Shown: positions 42,874-50,603 of the stretch, piece after piece | How the letters are laid out: each line of letters begins with the position of its first letter | Position numbering within the stretch: the first letter of the stretch is position 1 | From: CSSed11-175R1 sp041685735 | Lineage (GTDB): Bacteria; Actinomycetota; Nitriliruptoria; Nitriliruptorales; Nitriliruptoraceae | NCBI GenBank assembly: GCA_041685735.1 | Contig: JAWLFE010000011.1 | Location: forward strand, 1-64,000 | Length of the DNA: 64,000 bases | Reading direction: 5' to 3' | The notes under the pieces: model-generated | Database searches by the model: none | Told to the model about the DNA's origin: nothing | Seen by the model: the letters and a program-made list of their open reading frames with translations, nothing else | Translations under genes and position numbers: made by a program

Positions 42874-44118
42874 GTGGTGACGGCGCTGGCTCGAGCCTGG
42901 ATGACACGGGCCGTCGCCTGTGCGGTGGCGGCGGTGCTCGTTGCGGTGATGCTGGTGGGGTCCCTGGACGCCAGGGCCGATGCCTCCGATGAGCAGCGCC
43001 TGGCCGAAGCTCGTCGGCAGCTCGAGACGATCGGCGAGCAGCTCTCGGCCGCGGAGTCGGAGGTCGACGCGGCCGACGAGGACCTCGAGGACGCGGACCA
43101 GCTGCTGGCGGAGGTCGAGGCGGTCGTCAACGACGTCGCGACGGCGGTCGACGGGCAGCGGGAGGCGGTCGCGCGGACCGAGCAGCGGCTGGCACAACTC
43201 GAGGACGAGCGTGACCTGCTGCTCGCCGCGTTCAACCAGCGGGCGACCCGCGTGTTCAAGATGGGGCCGACCCAGGCCTGGGACATGCTGCTGACCGGGG
43301 GCGACGCCGCGGACGCGATGGCCCGCACGGCCTACCTGCGGGTCATCCTCGAAGGCGATCAGGTCGACCTCGAGGTGTTGGAGGCGGCCGGGATCGCGGT
43401 GGCGGCAGAGCGGGAACGTGCGGACGAGGAGCGTGCCCGCCTGGAACGCCTGCTCGAGGAGCAGGAAGCGATCCTGGCCGATGCGCAGGACCTGCGTGAG
43501 AGCCGGGCGTTGGCGGCGGCCAACGCGCGGGACCGGGTCGCCCTGCTCGAGGAGCAGCAGGACGACCTGGAGTCCGAACAGGAGCAGATCGAAGCGCTGA
43601 TCGAGAAGCGGCAGGCCGAGGAGCGCGCACGGCAGGCCGCCGCCCGGGAAGCGGCGCAGCAACGGTCGTCGGGCGGTGGGTCCACCTCCGGGGGAGGGTC
43701 GACGGGCGGACGGGCCTCCGCGCCGTCGGGCGCCTCCAGCGCCGGCTACTCGTGGCCCCTGTGCGCGCCGGTGACCTCCGAGTACGGACCCCGGTGGGGG
43801 CGGATGCACCGTGGCGTCGATCTGGGTGCATCCAACGGCACACCCATCCGTGCGGTGAAGGCCGGCACGGTCATCTCCGCCGGCTGGCAGGGTGGGTACG
43901 GGCGGCTGCTGCTCATCGACCACGGCGACGGGGTGGTCACGGCCTACGCCCACCTGAGCGGTTTCGCCGTCAGCAGTGGCCAGTCGGTCCAGCGCGGCCA
44001 GACGGTCGGACGGATCGGCATGACCGGGAACACGACCGGTCCGCACCTGCACCTGGAGTTCCGGGTCAGCGGGCGGGCGGTCAACCCACGCCAGTACCTG
44101 TCCGGGCGCCCCTGCTGA
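42874..44118 (+). CDS. Coiled-coil M23 peptidase domain protein, second copy
   Basis: About 414 residues, GTG (42874 or 42877) with GGAGG just upstream. Signal peptide AVACAVAAVLVAVMLVG, then about 230 residues of coiled coil, Ser/Gly linker and LytM domain with HRGVDLG (H-x3-D), AYAHLSGF and HLHLEF (HxH); TSEYGPRWGRMHRG is the usual entry. Same architecture as the protein at 34332, about 8.5 kb away; the two LytM domains differ more than the coiled coils look, so they are old paralogues. Probable division-associated peptidoglycan hydrolase or activator. Confidence 0.9.
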   Translation: MVTALARAWMTRAVACAVAAVLVAVMLVGSLDARADASDEQRLAEARRQLETIGEQLSAAESEVDAADEDLEDADQLLAEVEAVVNDVATAVDGQREAVARTEQRLAQLEDERDLLLAAFNQRATRVFKMGPTQAWDMLLTGGDAADAMARTAYLRVILEGDQVDLEVLEAAGIAVAAERERADEERARLERLLEEQEAILADAQDLRESRALAAANARDRVALLEEQQDDLESEQEQIEALIEKRQAEERARQAAAREAAQQRSSGGGSTSGGGSTGGRASAPSGASSAGYSWPLCAPVTSEYGPRWGRMHRGVDLGASNGTPIRAVKAGTVISAGWQGGYGRLLLIDHGDGVVTAYAHLSGFAVSSGQSVQRGQTVGRIGMTGNTTGPHLHLEFRVSGRAVNPRQYLSGRPC

Positions 44119-44163
44119 TCGGGCGTGCCGGACCGGCCGATCAGCGCGTACGCTGCCGGACGT

Positions 44164-44895
44164 ATGGGTGATGATCAGGAACCGCACGAGCGGTACGACG
44201 GGCTTGCGCTCGACCACGTGCTCGGAGGCCTGTCGGGGCGTGCCGCGTCCGAATTCCGGTCGCACCTGGCCACCTGTGGGGACTGTCGGTCACGCGTGGC
44301 GGAGCTGCGGGGGATCGCGGCCGAACTCGGTGAGATCGAACGGGACGAGCGTTCCCGCGCCCGCCTCCAGACCGAGGTGGCACGTCGCGATGGATCCGAA
44401 CACGAGCCGGCGGAGCCGACCCGACGGCTGACCGTCGGGCACGTCACCGCCGCGGCGGTGGTCGTGCTGTTGTTGGCGGCGGGCGTCGCGTTCTGGAACC
44501 TGCATCTGCGCACGGTGGTCGGTGCGTACGAGTCGGTCGTGACCTCCCAGTCCGATGCGCTCCGTGACCTGGCGTCGGGGGTGCCGCTGGAGGCGGACCT
44601 CGCTGAGGGGCTCGCCGGTCGTCTGGTGGCCACGGACGAGCGCCTGGCCTTCACCCTGGCTGGACTCGACACGTCGACCGATGACGTCGTGGCGGTGTGG
44701 GCGACCGACGAGGACGGGGACACCGGGTTGGCGACCGCGGCGCCGGCTGAACTGCTGGAGGGTGGGACCTACGCCGGCGTGATCGACCGGGATGGCGTCG
44801 TCGCGGTGACGATCACACGCGAGGCCGGGTCGCCGGGCATCGCGCCGGTGGGCCCCGAACTGGCCCGCAGCGACCTGGAGCCTGCCGCCGACTGA
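44164..44895 (+). CDS. RskA-like anti-sigma factor
   Basis: 243 residues. N-terminal zinc-finger-like anti-sigma domain (LDHVLGGLSGRAASEF; H-x3-C-x2-C in HLATCGDC), one membrane helix (AAAVVVLLLAAGVAFW, about residues 95-113) and an extracellular RskA-type domain (YAGVIDRDGVVAVTITREAG). Such proteins hold a sigma factor until regulated proteolysis. No sigma gene is adjacent. TACGCT ends ten bases before the ATG and no Shine-Dalgarno is evident, so the mRNA may have almost no leader. Confidence 0.82.
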   Translation: MGDDQEPHERYDGLALDHVLGGLSGRAASEFRSHLATCGDCRSRVAELRGIAAELGEIERDERSRARLQTEVARRDGSEHEPAEPTRRLTVGHVTAAAVVVLLLAAGVAFWNLHLRTVVGAYESVVTSQSDALRDLASGVPLEADLAEGLAGRLVATDERLAFTLAGLDTSTDDVVAVWATDEDGDTGLATAAPAELLEGGTYAGVIDRDGVVAVTITREAGSPGIAPVGPELARSDLEPAAD

Positions 44896-44930
44896 TCGCC
44901 GACTGATCGCTGACTGATCGCTGACTGATC
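44887..44930. repeat. Four tandem 11-bp repeats at convergent gene ends
   Basis: GCCGACTGATC twice, then GCTGACTGATC twice (44887-44897, 44898-44908, 44909-44919, 44920-44930). The anti-sigma stop lies in the first unit and the phoU stop at the end of the last, so the whole 33-base gap is repeat. Confidence 0.85.
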
Positions 44931-45624
44931 AGAGGTCCTCTTCGATCTCGCGGTCCATGCGGTCCTCGGGATCCTCATCGAAGTAGTCGAGCCGGTCCAC
45001 CGGCATGACCACGGCGGACAGCACGTTCATCAGGTGCGCCACGATCCGCTTGAGGTAGCGGTAGGTGAGGGCGTAGGCGACACCGTACGGCTCCCCGGCC
45101 CGACCGGTGACCAGGTCGGAGACCCGACGGTCGAAGTCGTTCTGCAACCCGTCTCCGTACTGGAAGAGCTCCCGCGCGCGGTCGGTGTCGCGCTGCCCGA
45201 AGACCTCGGCGACGTCGCTGATGAGCGTGGAGATGTCGCCACGCAACGTCAGCATCTCGGTCATCAGTTCGCCACGGTCCAGCACGACCCCGTCCGCGGC
45301 GATGTCGTAGAGGTTCTTGGCGTAGTCGCCGATCCGTTCGACGTCCTTCACGATCGACATGTAGACGAGGACCGCGGGGGCCTCGAAGCCGCCGTGGACC
45401 CCGGCGTGGACCACCAGTTCGCGGCGGATCTCGCGCTCGGCCTCGTTGACCTTGCGGTCGGTGCGCCGGATGTCGTCACCGACGGTGCCGGGGCTGGCGC
45501 CACCGATCAACGCGGACATGGCCATGTCGAAGGCGTGTCGGTCGTCGATGAACATGCGCTGGAATGACGCCTCGATGCGATCGAGGCGGCCACTGTCGTC
45601 TCTGCGGGTGAGTCCGAAGACCAT
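44929..45624 (-). CDS. PhoU domain protein
   Basis: 231 residues, all helical. RLDRIEASFQRMFIDDRHAFDMAMSAL and the metal-binding ExxxD-type VKDVERIGDYAKNLYDIA mark the PhoU fold; a single-length version with an acidic tail (DEDPEDRMDREIEEDL). It sits next to a Na/Pi symporter on the same strand, nine bases after that gene would end upstream, so it probably regulates phosphate import rather than the Pst system. Confidence 0.85.
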   Translation of the reverse strand: MVFGLTRRDDSGRLDRIEASFQRMFIDDRHAFDMAMSALIGGASPGTVGDDIRRTDRKVNEAEREIRRELVVHAGVHGGFEAPAVLVYMSIVKDVERIGDYAKNLYDIAADGVVLDRGELMTEMLTLRGDISTLISDVAEVFGQRDTDRARELFQYGDGLQNDFDRRVSDLVTGRAGEPYGVAYALTYRYLKRIVAHLMNVLSAVVMPVDRLDYFDEDPEDRMDREIEEDL

Positions 45625-45633
45625 CGGGCGATC

Positions 45634-46854
45634 CTAGTCGAGGAGGACGATGCCGAGCAGTGGCACCACGAGGAACAGGCCCAGCACGTAGGTGACCACC
45701 ACGGTACGCCGTTTCACGGCCGCGTCAGCGAGCCATTCGGCGGCACGGATGGGCAGGACCCGGACCTGGGGGATGGGGTAGAGCAACGCGAGGGCCGTGA
45801 GGTTGAACAGCGTGTGCACCAACGCGATCGACAGGCCCTCGGGCCGCAGCACGGCCAGCGAGGCCAGGAGCGCGGTGATCGTGGTCCCGACGTTGGCGCC
45901 GAGCGTGATGGGATAGGCGTTGGGCAGCGTCAGGATGCCGGCGGCGACCAGCGGCACCAGGATCGAGGTCGTGATCGTCGATGACTGCACGGCGACGGTG
46001 ACCGCGATCCCGACCAGGATCCCGACGGAGCCGCCGCCCCGTCCGACGACCCGGTTCATGGTCCGCTCGACGGTGCCGGCGACGAGCAGCCGCATGTTCT
46101 TGGTGATGAACCCGAGGGCCAGGAAGATCAGGGCGAGCCCGAGGGCCAGGAGCAGCAGGCCGGCGACGACGTTGCCGAGGACCACGGGGTCGGCGATGCG
46201 CTCCAACTGGTCGACCGGGAGCTTGACCGCGCGGCGGATGGGGCTCGACGACGGGGCGGAGGTATCGATGTCGGTCTCACGCAGGATCCCGGTCAGCCAG
46301 ACCGCGACCCGGGACAGCCCCCCGAAGGCGAGTTCCAGCGGCAGCAGGATGGCAACGGCCAGCACGTTGAACATGTCGTGCATCGTCGCGCCGGCGAAGC
46401 CACGCCGGAACTCGTCGGACCGTCGGATGTTGCCGAGCGCCGCCAGGGTGTTCGTGACGGTGGTCCCGATGTTCGCGCCCATGATCATCGGGATGGCGGC
46501 GGGCAGCGTCAGGGTGCCGGCACCGACCAGTCCGACGATGGTCGCCGTGGACACCGATGAGGACTGGACGAGCACGGTGGCCAGGATCCCGGCACTCAGG
46601 CCGGAGATCGGGTGGGCGACCTGCTCCAACAGCCCCTGCTGGAACCCGGCACCGAGCGCGGAGATCCCCGCCTCCAGCAGGGCGACCCCGACCAGGAAGA
46701 CGTACAACAGCACGACCACCAGCGCGGCGCGCGCGGCGGTGGGCAGGTCGCGATGTCCGTCGCGACTGGGCCGGGACGATGAGCTCAGGGGACATCCCTT
46801 GCTGATCCGGGAAGGAGCGGGCGCAGCCTTGCAGGTGAACACGGCAACCTGCAA
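45634..46854 (-). CDS. Na+/phosphate cotransporter (PNaS family)
   Basis: About 380-406 residues. Two inverted halves carry the PNaS QSSS/QSST signatures: LATVLVQSSSVSTATIV and VAVQSSTITTSILVPL, each followed by a GANIGTT or GANVGTT motif (GANIGTTVTNTLAALG; GANVGTTITALLASL). The start is uncertain: the first possible codon is TTG at 46854, and the basic stretch up to the first helix (ARAALVVVLLYVFLVG) gives no clear ribosome site. Imports phosphate. Downstream of it on the same strand is phoU. Confidence 0.9.
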   Translation of the reverse strand: MQVAVFTCKAAPAPSRISKGCPLSSSSRPSRDGHRDLPTAARAALVVVLLYVFLVGVALLEAGISALGAGFQQGLLEQVAHPISGLSAGILATVLVQSSSVSTATIVGLVGAGTLTLPAAIPMIMGANIGTTVTNTLAALGNIRRSDEFRRGFAGATMHDMFNVLAVAILLPLELAFGGLSRVAVWLTGILRETDIDTSAPSSSPIRRAVKLPVDQLERIADPVVLGNVVAGLLLLALGLALIFLALGFITKNMRLLVAGTVERTMNRVVGRGGGSVGILVGIAVTVAVQSSTITTSILVPLVAAGILTLPNAYPITLGANVGTTITALLASLAVLRPEGLSIALVHTLFNLTALALLYPIPQVRVLPIRAAEWLADAAVKRRTVVVTYVLGLFLVVPLLGIVLLD

Positions 46855-46916
46855 GACACCTGCCCGTCATCTTCCACTTCGGTCGACGTCATCGACCGTT
46901 CACCGGGCGAGCATGA

Positions 46917-46946
46917 CGAAGGGCGCGGCATGCGCCGCGCCCTTCG
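46917..46946. terminator. Strong 13-bp hairpin, possible terminator
   Basis: CGAAGGGCGCGGC and GCCGCGCCCTTCG flank a four-base loop ATGC. No T-run follows on either strand, so it may be a GC-type terminator for leftward transcripts from the SulP side or a structured leader end. It is about 60 bases upstream of the symporter start. Confidence 0.5.
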
Positions 46947-47133
46947 TGGTGTACAGATGTTGCTGTGCTGGATGGAACCTCCGGCACCGCTCCCGGGGCA
47001 GGTGCCGCACGGACCCGACGGTGTGGTCGAGCGACGTGCGGGGCTCCCGAGGCGTCGAGCGGGACGACTTCCCGACCGATGCGAGGGGCGGTACTCGGCT
47101 GGTATTCGCTGGAGCGTTCCAGCGTCCGGCCTC

Positions 47134-47181
47134 CTAGCGGCCGAGCACCTCCAGGGTCCCGATCGTATGGTTGCTACTCAA
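47134..47181 (-). CDS. Possible 15-residue peptide gene
   Basis: TTG start preceded at seven bases by GGAGG within a long anti-SD match (AGAGGAGGTGG), then MSSNHTIGTLEVLGR and stop. It lies alone in the 398-base gap between the SulP and phosphate symporter genes and is followed by two hairpins (CGCTGGA/TCCAGCG near 47110 and the 13-bp stem at 46917). The ribosome site is the strongest in the window but nothing else supports translation. Confidence 0.35.
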   Translation of the reverse strand: MSSNHTIGTLEVLGR

Positions 47182-47252
47182 TGGACCACCTCCTCTCTCT
47201 GGTGCGGGCACTGTGCCACACCGATCGTGATCCTGCACGCAGGCCGAGCACG

Positions 47253-48411
47253 TCACCCGCCGGCGTGGTCGCCCAACCCGTGGTCCTTGGTCGCTCGCTT
47301 CACGGCCTGAGAGATCGTGCGCCACATGTGGTGATCACCGATCTCCTCCCGCAGCCCCGAACGCTTGAGCACGACCCGGGCCCGGAACATCACCCGAACG
47401 AGGTACAGGTCGATGCCGCACTCGCGTAGGCGTCTGAGGAGGTCGTGGAGCATGTCGGTGCTGGTGGTGTCGAGCTGATCCGTGGCTTCGAGGTCGAGGA
47501 TGACGGCCCGGACATCCGGGGAGGCGTCGACCGCGGCGATCACCTGGTCCTCGACCGTGGTGGCGTTGGCCCAGAACAGCGGCGCATCCAGTCGGAGGAT
47601 CTTGAGGCCGTCGATACGCCGCCGCTGGGGGTGGCGGACGATGGAGCCCCACGCGGCCTTCTCGCCCTTGATGCGTCCGATCTCCTCCACCTGCACGTGG
47701 CTGGCGCGGACGACCAGGCCCAGAAGGGACAGCCCGATCGCGATCAGCAGGCCGTCGAGCGGACCCAACAGCACCACGCCGAGCAGGGCACCGAGCGCCG
47801 CAACCAGATCGTTGCGGCGGATCCGTGCGTAGCGTCGCAGCGCACGCAGGTCCAGCAGCCCCCAGACCGCATGGATCACGATCGCCGACAGCACCGCCCG
47901 TGGGAGGTCGCTGAGCGCCGGCGCGAACAGGGCCAGCACCCCGAGCGTCAACGCCGCCGCCGTGATGCTGACGACCTGGCTGTTGCCGCCGGAGCGGACC
48001 GCAGCTGCTGTCTTGGACAGGCTGCCAGCGACCGCGAGCCCGCCGACGNNNNNNNNNNNNNNNNNNNNNNNNNNNNNNNNNNNNNNNNNNNNNNNNNNNN
48101 NNNNNNNNNNNNNNNNNNNNNNNNNNNNNNNNNNNNNNNNNNNNNNNNACGGACACCGTGGAGACCGGACCGACACTGACGTGTGGCGACGACCCCAGCA
48201 CCGCGTAGGCCACCAGGGCGGCAGGGATGGCGTAGAGCCCCACCTGCACGGGGACCCCGGCGATGACCGCGTAGCCGAGTGCCTGCGGGATGACCAACGC
48301 GGTGACCACGGCTCCGCCGAGCAGGTCCCGTCCCAACCACGCCCGTCGATACGCGCGGGCCCAGACACGCATCGGCAGGTCCGGCGGTCGCCAGATGGAT
48401 CGTCGCTCCAT
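47253..48411 (-). CDS. SulP family anion transporter with STAS domain, broken by a gap
   Basis: N-terminal part (ATG 48411): RRAWLGRDLLGGAVVTALVIPQALGYAVIAGVPV and GSSPHVSVGPVST are the SulP first helices. After the N-gap the frame resumes in VGGLAVAGSLSKTAAA and the later helices, then the STAS domain (LKILRLDAPLFWANATTVEDQ; VRAVILDLEATDQLDTTSTDML). About 87 and 265 residues are visible; the family is near 550, so several hundred bases are missing and the 100 Ns do not measure them. Imports sulfate, bicarbonate or a carboxylate. Confidence 0.88.
48049..48148. other. 100-N assembly gap inside the SulP gene
   Basis: Unlike the first gap its flanks share no sequence. Missing protein length suggests roughly 600 bases are absent. 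Confidence 0.9.
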
Positions 48412-48487
48412 GACGTCCCTCCCACGACATCCCCACGCTAGCGAGGTGCTGTGGTCCACGGAGGCGTCCACATCCAGGCGCCCAGGG

Positions 48488-48517
48488 TTGGCCCCGCTCC
48501 GTGCGCCCGGCTACCGT
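48488..48517 (+). promoter_or_regulatory. Probable promoter of the tRNA-Val gene
   Basis: TTGGCC (48488-48493) and TACCGT (48512-48517) are 18 bases apart; the tRNA begins 12 bases after the -10 box. Confidence 0.5.
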
Positions 48518-48528
48518 CTCCGCCTCCC

Positions 48529-48600
48529 GGGCACGTAGCTCAGTGGGAGAGCGCTGCCTTCACACGGCAGAGGTCGCTGGTTCGATACCAGCCGTGCCCA
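48529..48600 (+). tRNA. tRNA-Val (anticodon CAC)
   Basis: Acceptor stem GGGCACG pairs with CGTGCCC at 48593-48599; discriminator A at 48600; CCA is not encoded. Anticodon stem CTGCC/GGCAG closes loop TTCACAC with anticodon CAC at 48561-48563. T-loop TTCGATA is normal. Confidence 0.95.
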
Positions 48601-48677
48601 CTCCAGACCCCATCGTTCAGGCCGCCTCGTTCCGAGCAGCGGCGTCAGCGTCGGTCTCGCGTCGACGGAGGGCCGAC

Positions 48678-49520
48678 ATGCAGGGCGTCCGGCCATCGTT
48701 GCTGCTCGTCACCGATCTGCGCTACCCGGCCCAGGGTCGCCGCTACGGCGACGAGGATGTCTGGCTCTCGGGTGAGCTGCGTGCCCGGTTCGACGTCGCG
48801 CTGTGTTCGCCGCTCGATGCCGCTGCTCTCCTGCACCCGTTCGACCTCGTGCTGGTACGCAACAGCGGCCCGGTGATCCACCACCGGGAGGCATACCGGG
48901 CGCTCCGCGGCGAGGTGGCTCGGTGCGGCAGCCGGCTGGTCAACCCGCTGACGGGCCGTGGCGACATGCAGGGCAAGGGCTACCTGGTCGAACGGTGGGC
49001 GGCGGGCGAGCCGGTCATCCCGACCATCGACCGTCGCGAGGATCTCGGTCTCCTGCCCGCTGCCGAGCAGTGGGTGGTCAAGCCGGTGCTGGGCGCCGAC
49101 TCGATCGGACTCCGGGTCCTCGACTCCCTCGACGGCGTCGACTTCGACGGCGTCATCGTGCAGCCGCGTATCGACATCGTCCACGAGGTGTCGTTCGTGT
49201 TCGTCGGTCGTCGGTTCCAGTACGCCGTGTACGCGCCCGACCGCGACCGGCGGTGGGAGCTCGTGCCCTACACCCCGTCCGACGCGGACCTCGCCTTCGC
49301 CCAGCGGTTCGTCGAGTGGAACGCACTCGACGTCGGGGTACAGCGCGTCGATGCCTGTCGGACCCGCGACGGCGGGCTGCTGCTCGTCGAACTCGAGGAT
49401 CTCAACCCCTACCTGTCGCTCGACCGCATCGACCCCGCCACGCGCACCGCGTTCGTCGCGGCGCTCCTCACGAGCCTCGAGGAGGCGCTCGACCGTCTCC
49501 CGGCGCCGCCGTCCGACTAG
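48678..49520 (+). CDS. ATP-grasp domain protein (RimK/glutathione synthetase-like)
   Basis: 280 residues, GGAGGG five bases before the ATG. VTDLRYPAQGRRYGDEDVWL and LVRNSGPVIHHREAYRALR form the pre-grasp part; NPLTGRGDMQGKGYLVE and QWVVKPVLGADSIGLRVLD the ATP-binding part; LLLVELEDLNPYLSLDR carries the Mg-binding Glu/Asn. Ligates or phosphorylates an unknown carboxylate. No operon partner. Starts 77 bases after tRNA-Val. Confidence 0.85.
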   Translation: MQGVRPSLLLVTDLRYPAQGRRYGDEDVWLSGELRARFDVALCSPLDAAALLHPFDLVLVRNSGPVIHHREAYRALRGEVARCGSRLVNPLTGRGDMQGKGYLVERWAAGEPVIPTIDRREDLGLLPAAEQWVVKPVLGADSIGLRVLDSLDGVDFDGVIVQPRIDIVHEVSFVFVGRRFQYAVYAPDRDRRWELVPYTPSDADLAFAQRFVEWNALDVGVQRVDACRTRDGGLLLVELEDLNPYLSLDRIDPATRTAFVAALLTSLEEALDRLPAPPSD

Positions 49521-49575
49521 AACGTCTCACAGGCAGAGCCGACCCGCTCGCGCCACGCCGCTCGAGGCGCCGGGG

Positions 49576-50094
49576 TCACCCGGTGTGCGGATGCCAGCTC
49601 GGTTCGACGAACGCGGCGCGCTGTGCGCCGGTGGCGATGTCGTCGAACACCCGGGGCAACGCGATGCGCGCCCACGCCGGGACGGTGAGCTCCTGCCACT
49701 CGTCGGCGGCCACGTAGCGGGCATCGAGTGCCTCGTCGCCATCGGGATGCAGGGCCCCGCCGACGACCTCGCAGCGGAACAGGGTGAGCACGTACTGCAC
49801 GACGTCGCCGTTGTCGTAGGTCACCTCGCAGGGGGGACCGCCGTAGACGCCCAGGATCTGGACCGGCTGGACGATGAGGCCGGTCTCCTCGTGGCACTCG
49901 CGGACGGCCGCGTCCGCCGGCGACTCGTCCGGTTCGATCGCGCCGCCGGGTGGTGCCCAGTGGTCACCGTCCGCATGGTGCAGGAGCAGCAGACGGTCGT
50001 GCTCGTCGAAGACGCAGATCGTGGCCGACGGCAGGAGCAGCCGTTCGCTCCCGACCGACCGTCGGATGCGGGCGACGTGACCTGATCGTGGCAT
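49576..50094 (-). CDS. Nudix hydrolase
   Basis: 172 residues from ATG 50094. The Nudix box GX5EX7REXXEEXGU is seen as GGAIEPDESPADAAVR followed by ECHEETGL. The start SATICVFDEHDRLLLLHHADG is the usual first strands. Hydrolyses a nucleoside diphosphate linked to X; substrate unknown. Confidence 0.92.
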   Translation of the reverse strand: MPRSGHVARIRRSVGSERLLLPSATICVFDEHDRLLLLHHADGDHWAPPGGAIEPDESPADAAVRECHEETGLIVQPVQILGVYGGPPCEVTYDNGDVVQYVLTLFRCEVVGGALHPDGDEALDARYVAADEWQELTVPAWARIALPRVFDDIATGAQRAAFVEPSWHPHTG

Positions 50095-50205
50095 GGGGCC
50101 CCCTTCGACGCGATCACCGTAGTCGGACGCGGTCGGTCGGCCGGTGGTCGCTGCAGGCGCTCCAGCTACGCTCGGAGGTCCGGTGCAGGGCCCGCCGGTC
50201 GCCCG

Positions 50206-50305
50206 NNNNNNNNNNNNNNNNNNNNNNNNNNNNNNNNNNNNNNNNNNNNNNNNNNNNNNNNNNNNNNNNNNNNNNNNNNNNNNNNNNNNNNNNNNNNNNN
50301 NNNNN
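50206..50305. other. 100-N assembly gap
   Basis: Flanks are unlike each other. It removes the start of the short gene ending at 50578 and its upstream region. Confidence 0.9.
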
Positions 50306-50578
50306 CAGCTGGACATCGTCATGGAGGAGGCCGGCGGGATGCCCCGTCAGGCGTTGAGTCTGACACTGCCGGATGGGCGCGTCCTGGCCAACGACGCGCA
50401 GGACCTCGGTTCCGGCTGGGAGGACCAGCGTCAGCAGGCGATGCCCGGTCCACCGATCGACGTCTCCGCGGGGACCGCGCGCGTCGACTGGGTGGTCTAC
50501 GACCCGGTCGGGGAGCAGGACGAGCTGGCGGTGCGGGTGGAGGTCGACGTGCCGGCCACGACCACCGCCTGCCGGTAG
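50306..50578 (+). CDS. Uncharacterised protein, C-terminal fragment after a gap
   Basis: The last 90 codons run QLDIVMEEAGGMPRQALSLTL to DVPATTTACR and stop TAG. The start lies in the N-gap. The beta-rich sequence (RVDWVVYDPVGEQDELAVRVEVDV) resembles a small secreted or lipid-anchored beta domain, but I recognise no family. Confidence 0.6.
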   Translation, partial: QLDIVMEEAGGMPRQALSLTLPDGRVLANDAQDLGSGWEDQRQQAMPGPPIDVSAGTARVDWVVYDPVGEQDELAVRVEVDVPATTTACR

Positions 50579-50603
50579 GTCAGCTGGGGACCGCTCGTTC
50601 CGG

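Noticed and set aside
46917..46946. tmRNA, RNase P or 6S RNA in the 46.9-47.2 kb gap
   Set aside because: None of their conserved segments (tag peptide, P4 core, closed bubble) could be found.
48601..48677. A start of the ATP-grasp gene inside or before the tRNA
   Set aside because: The frame runs through the tRNA but ATG 48678 has a good ribosome site and the family N-terminus.
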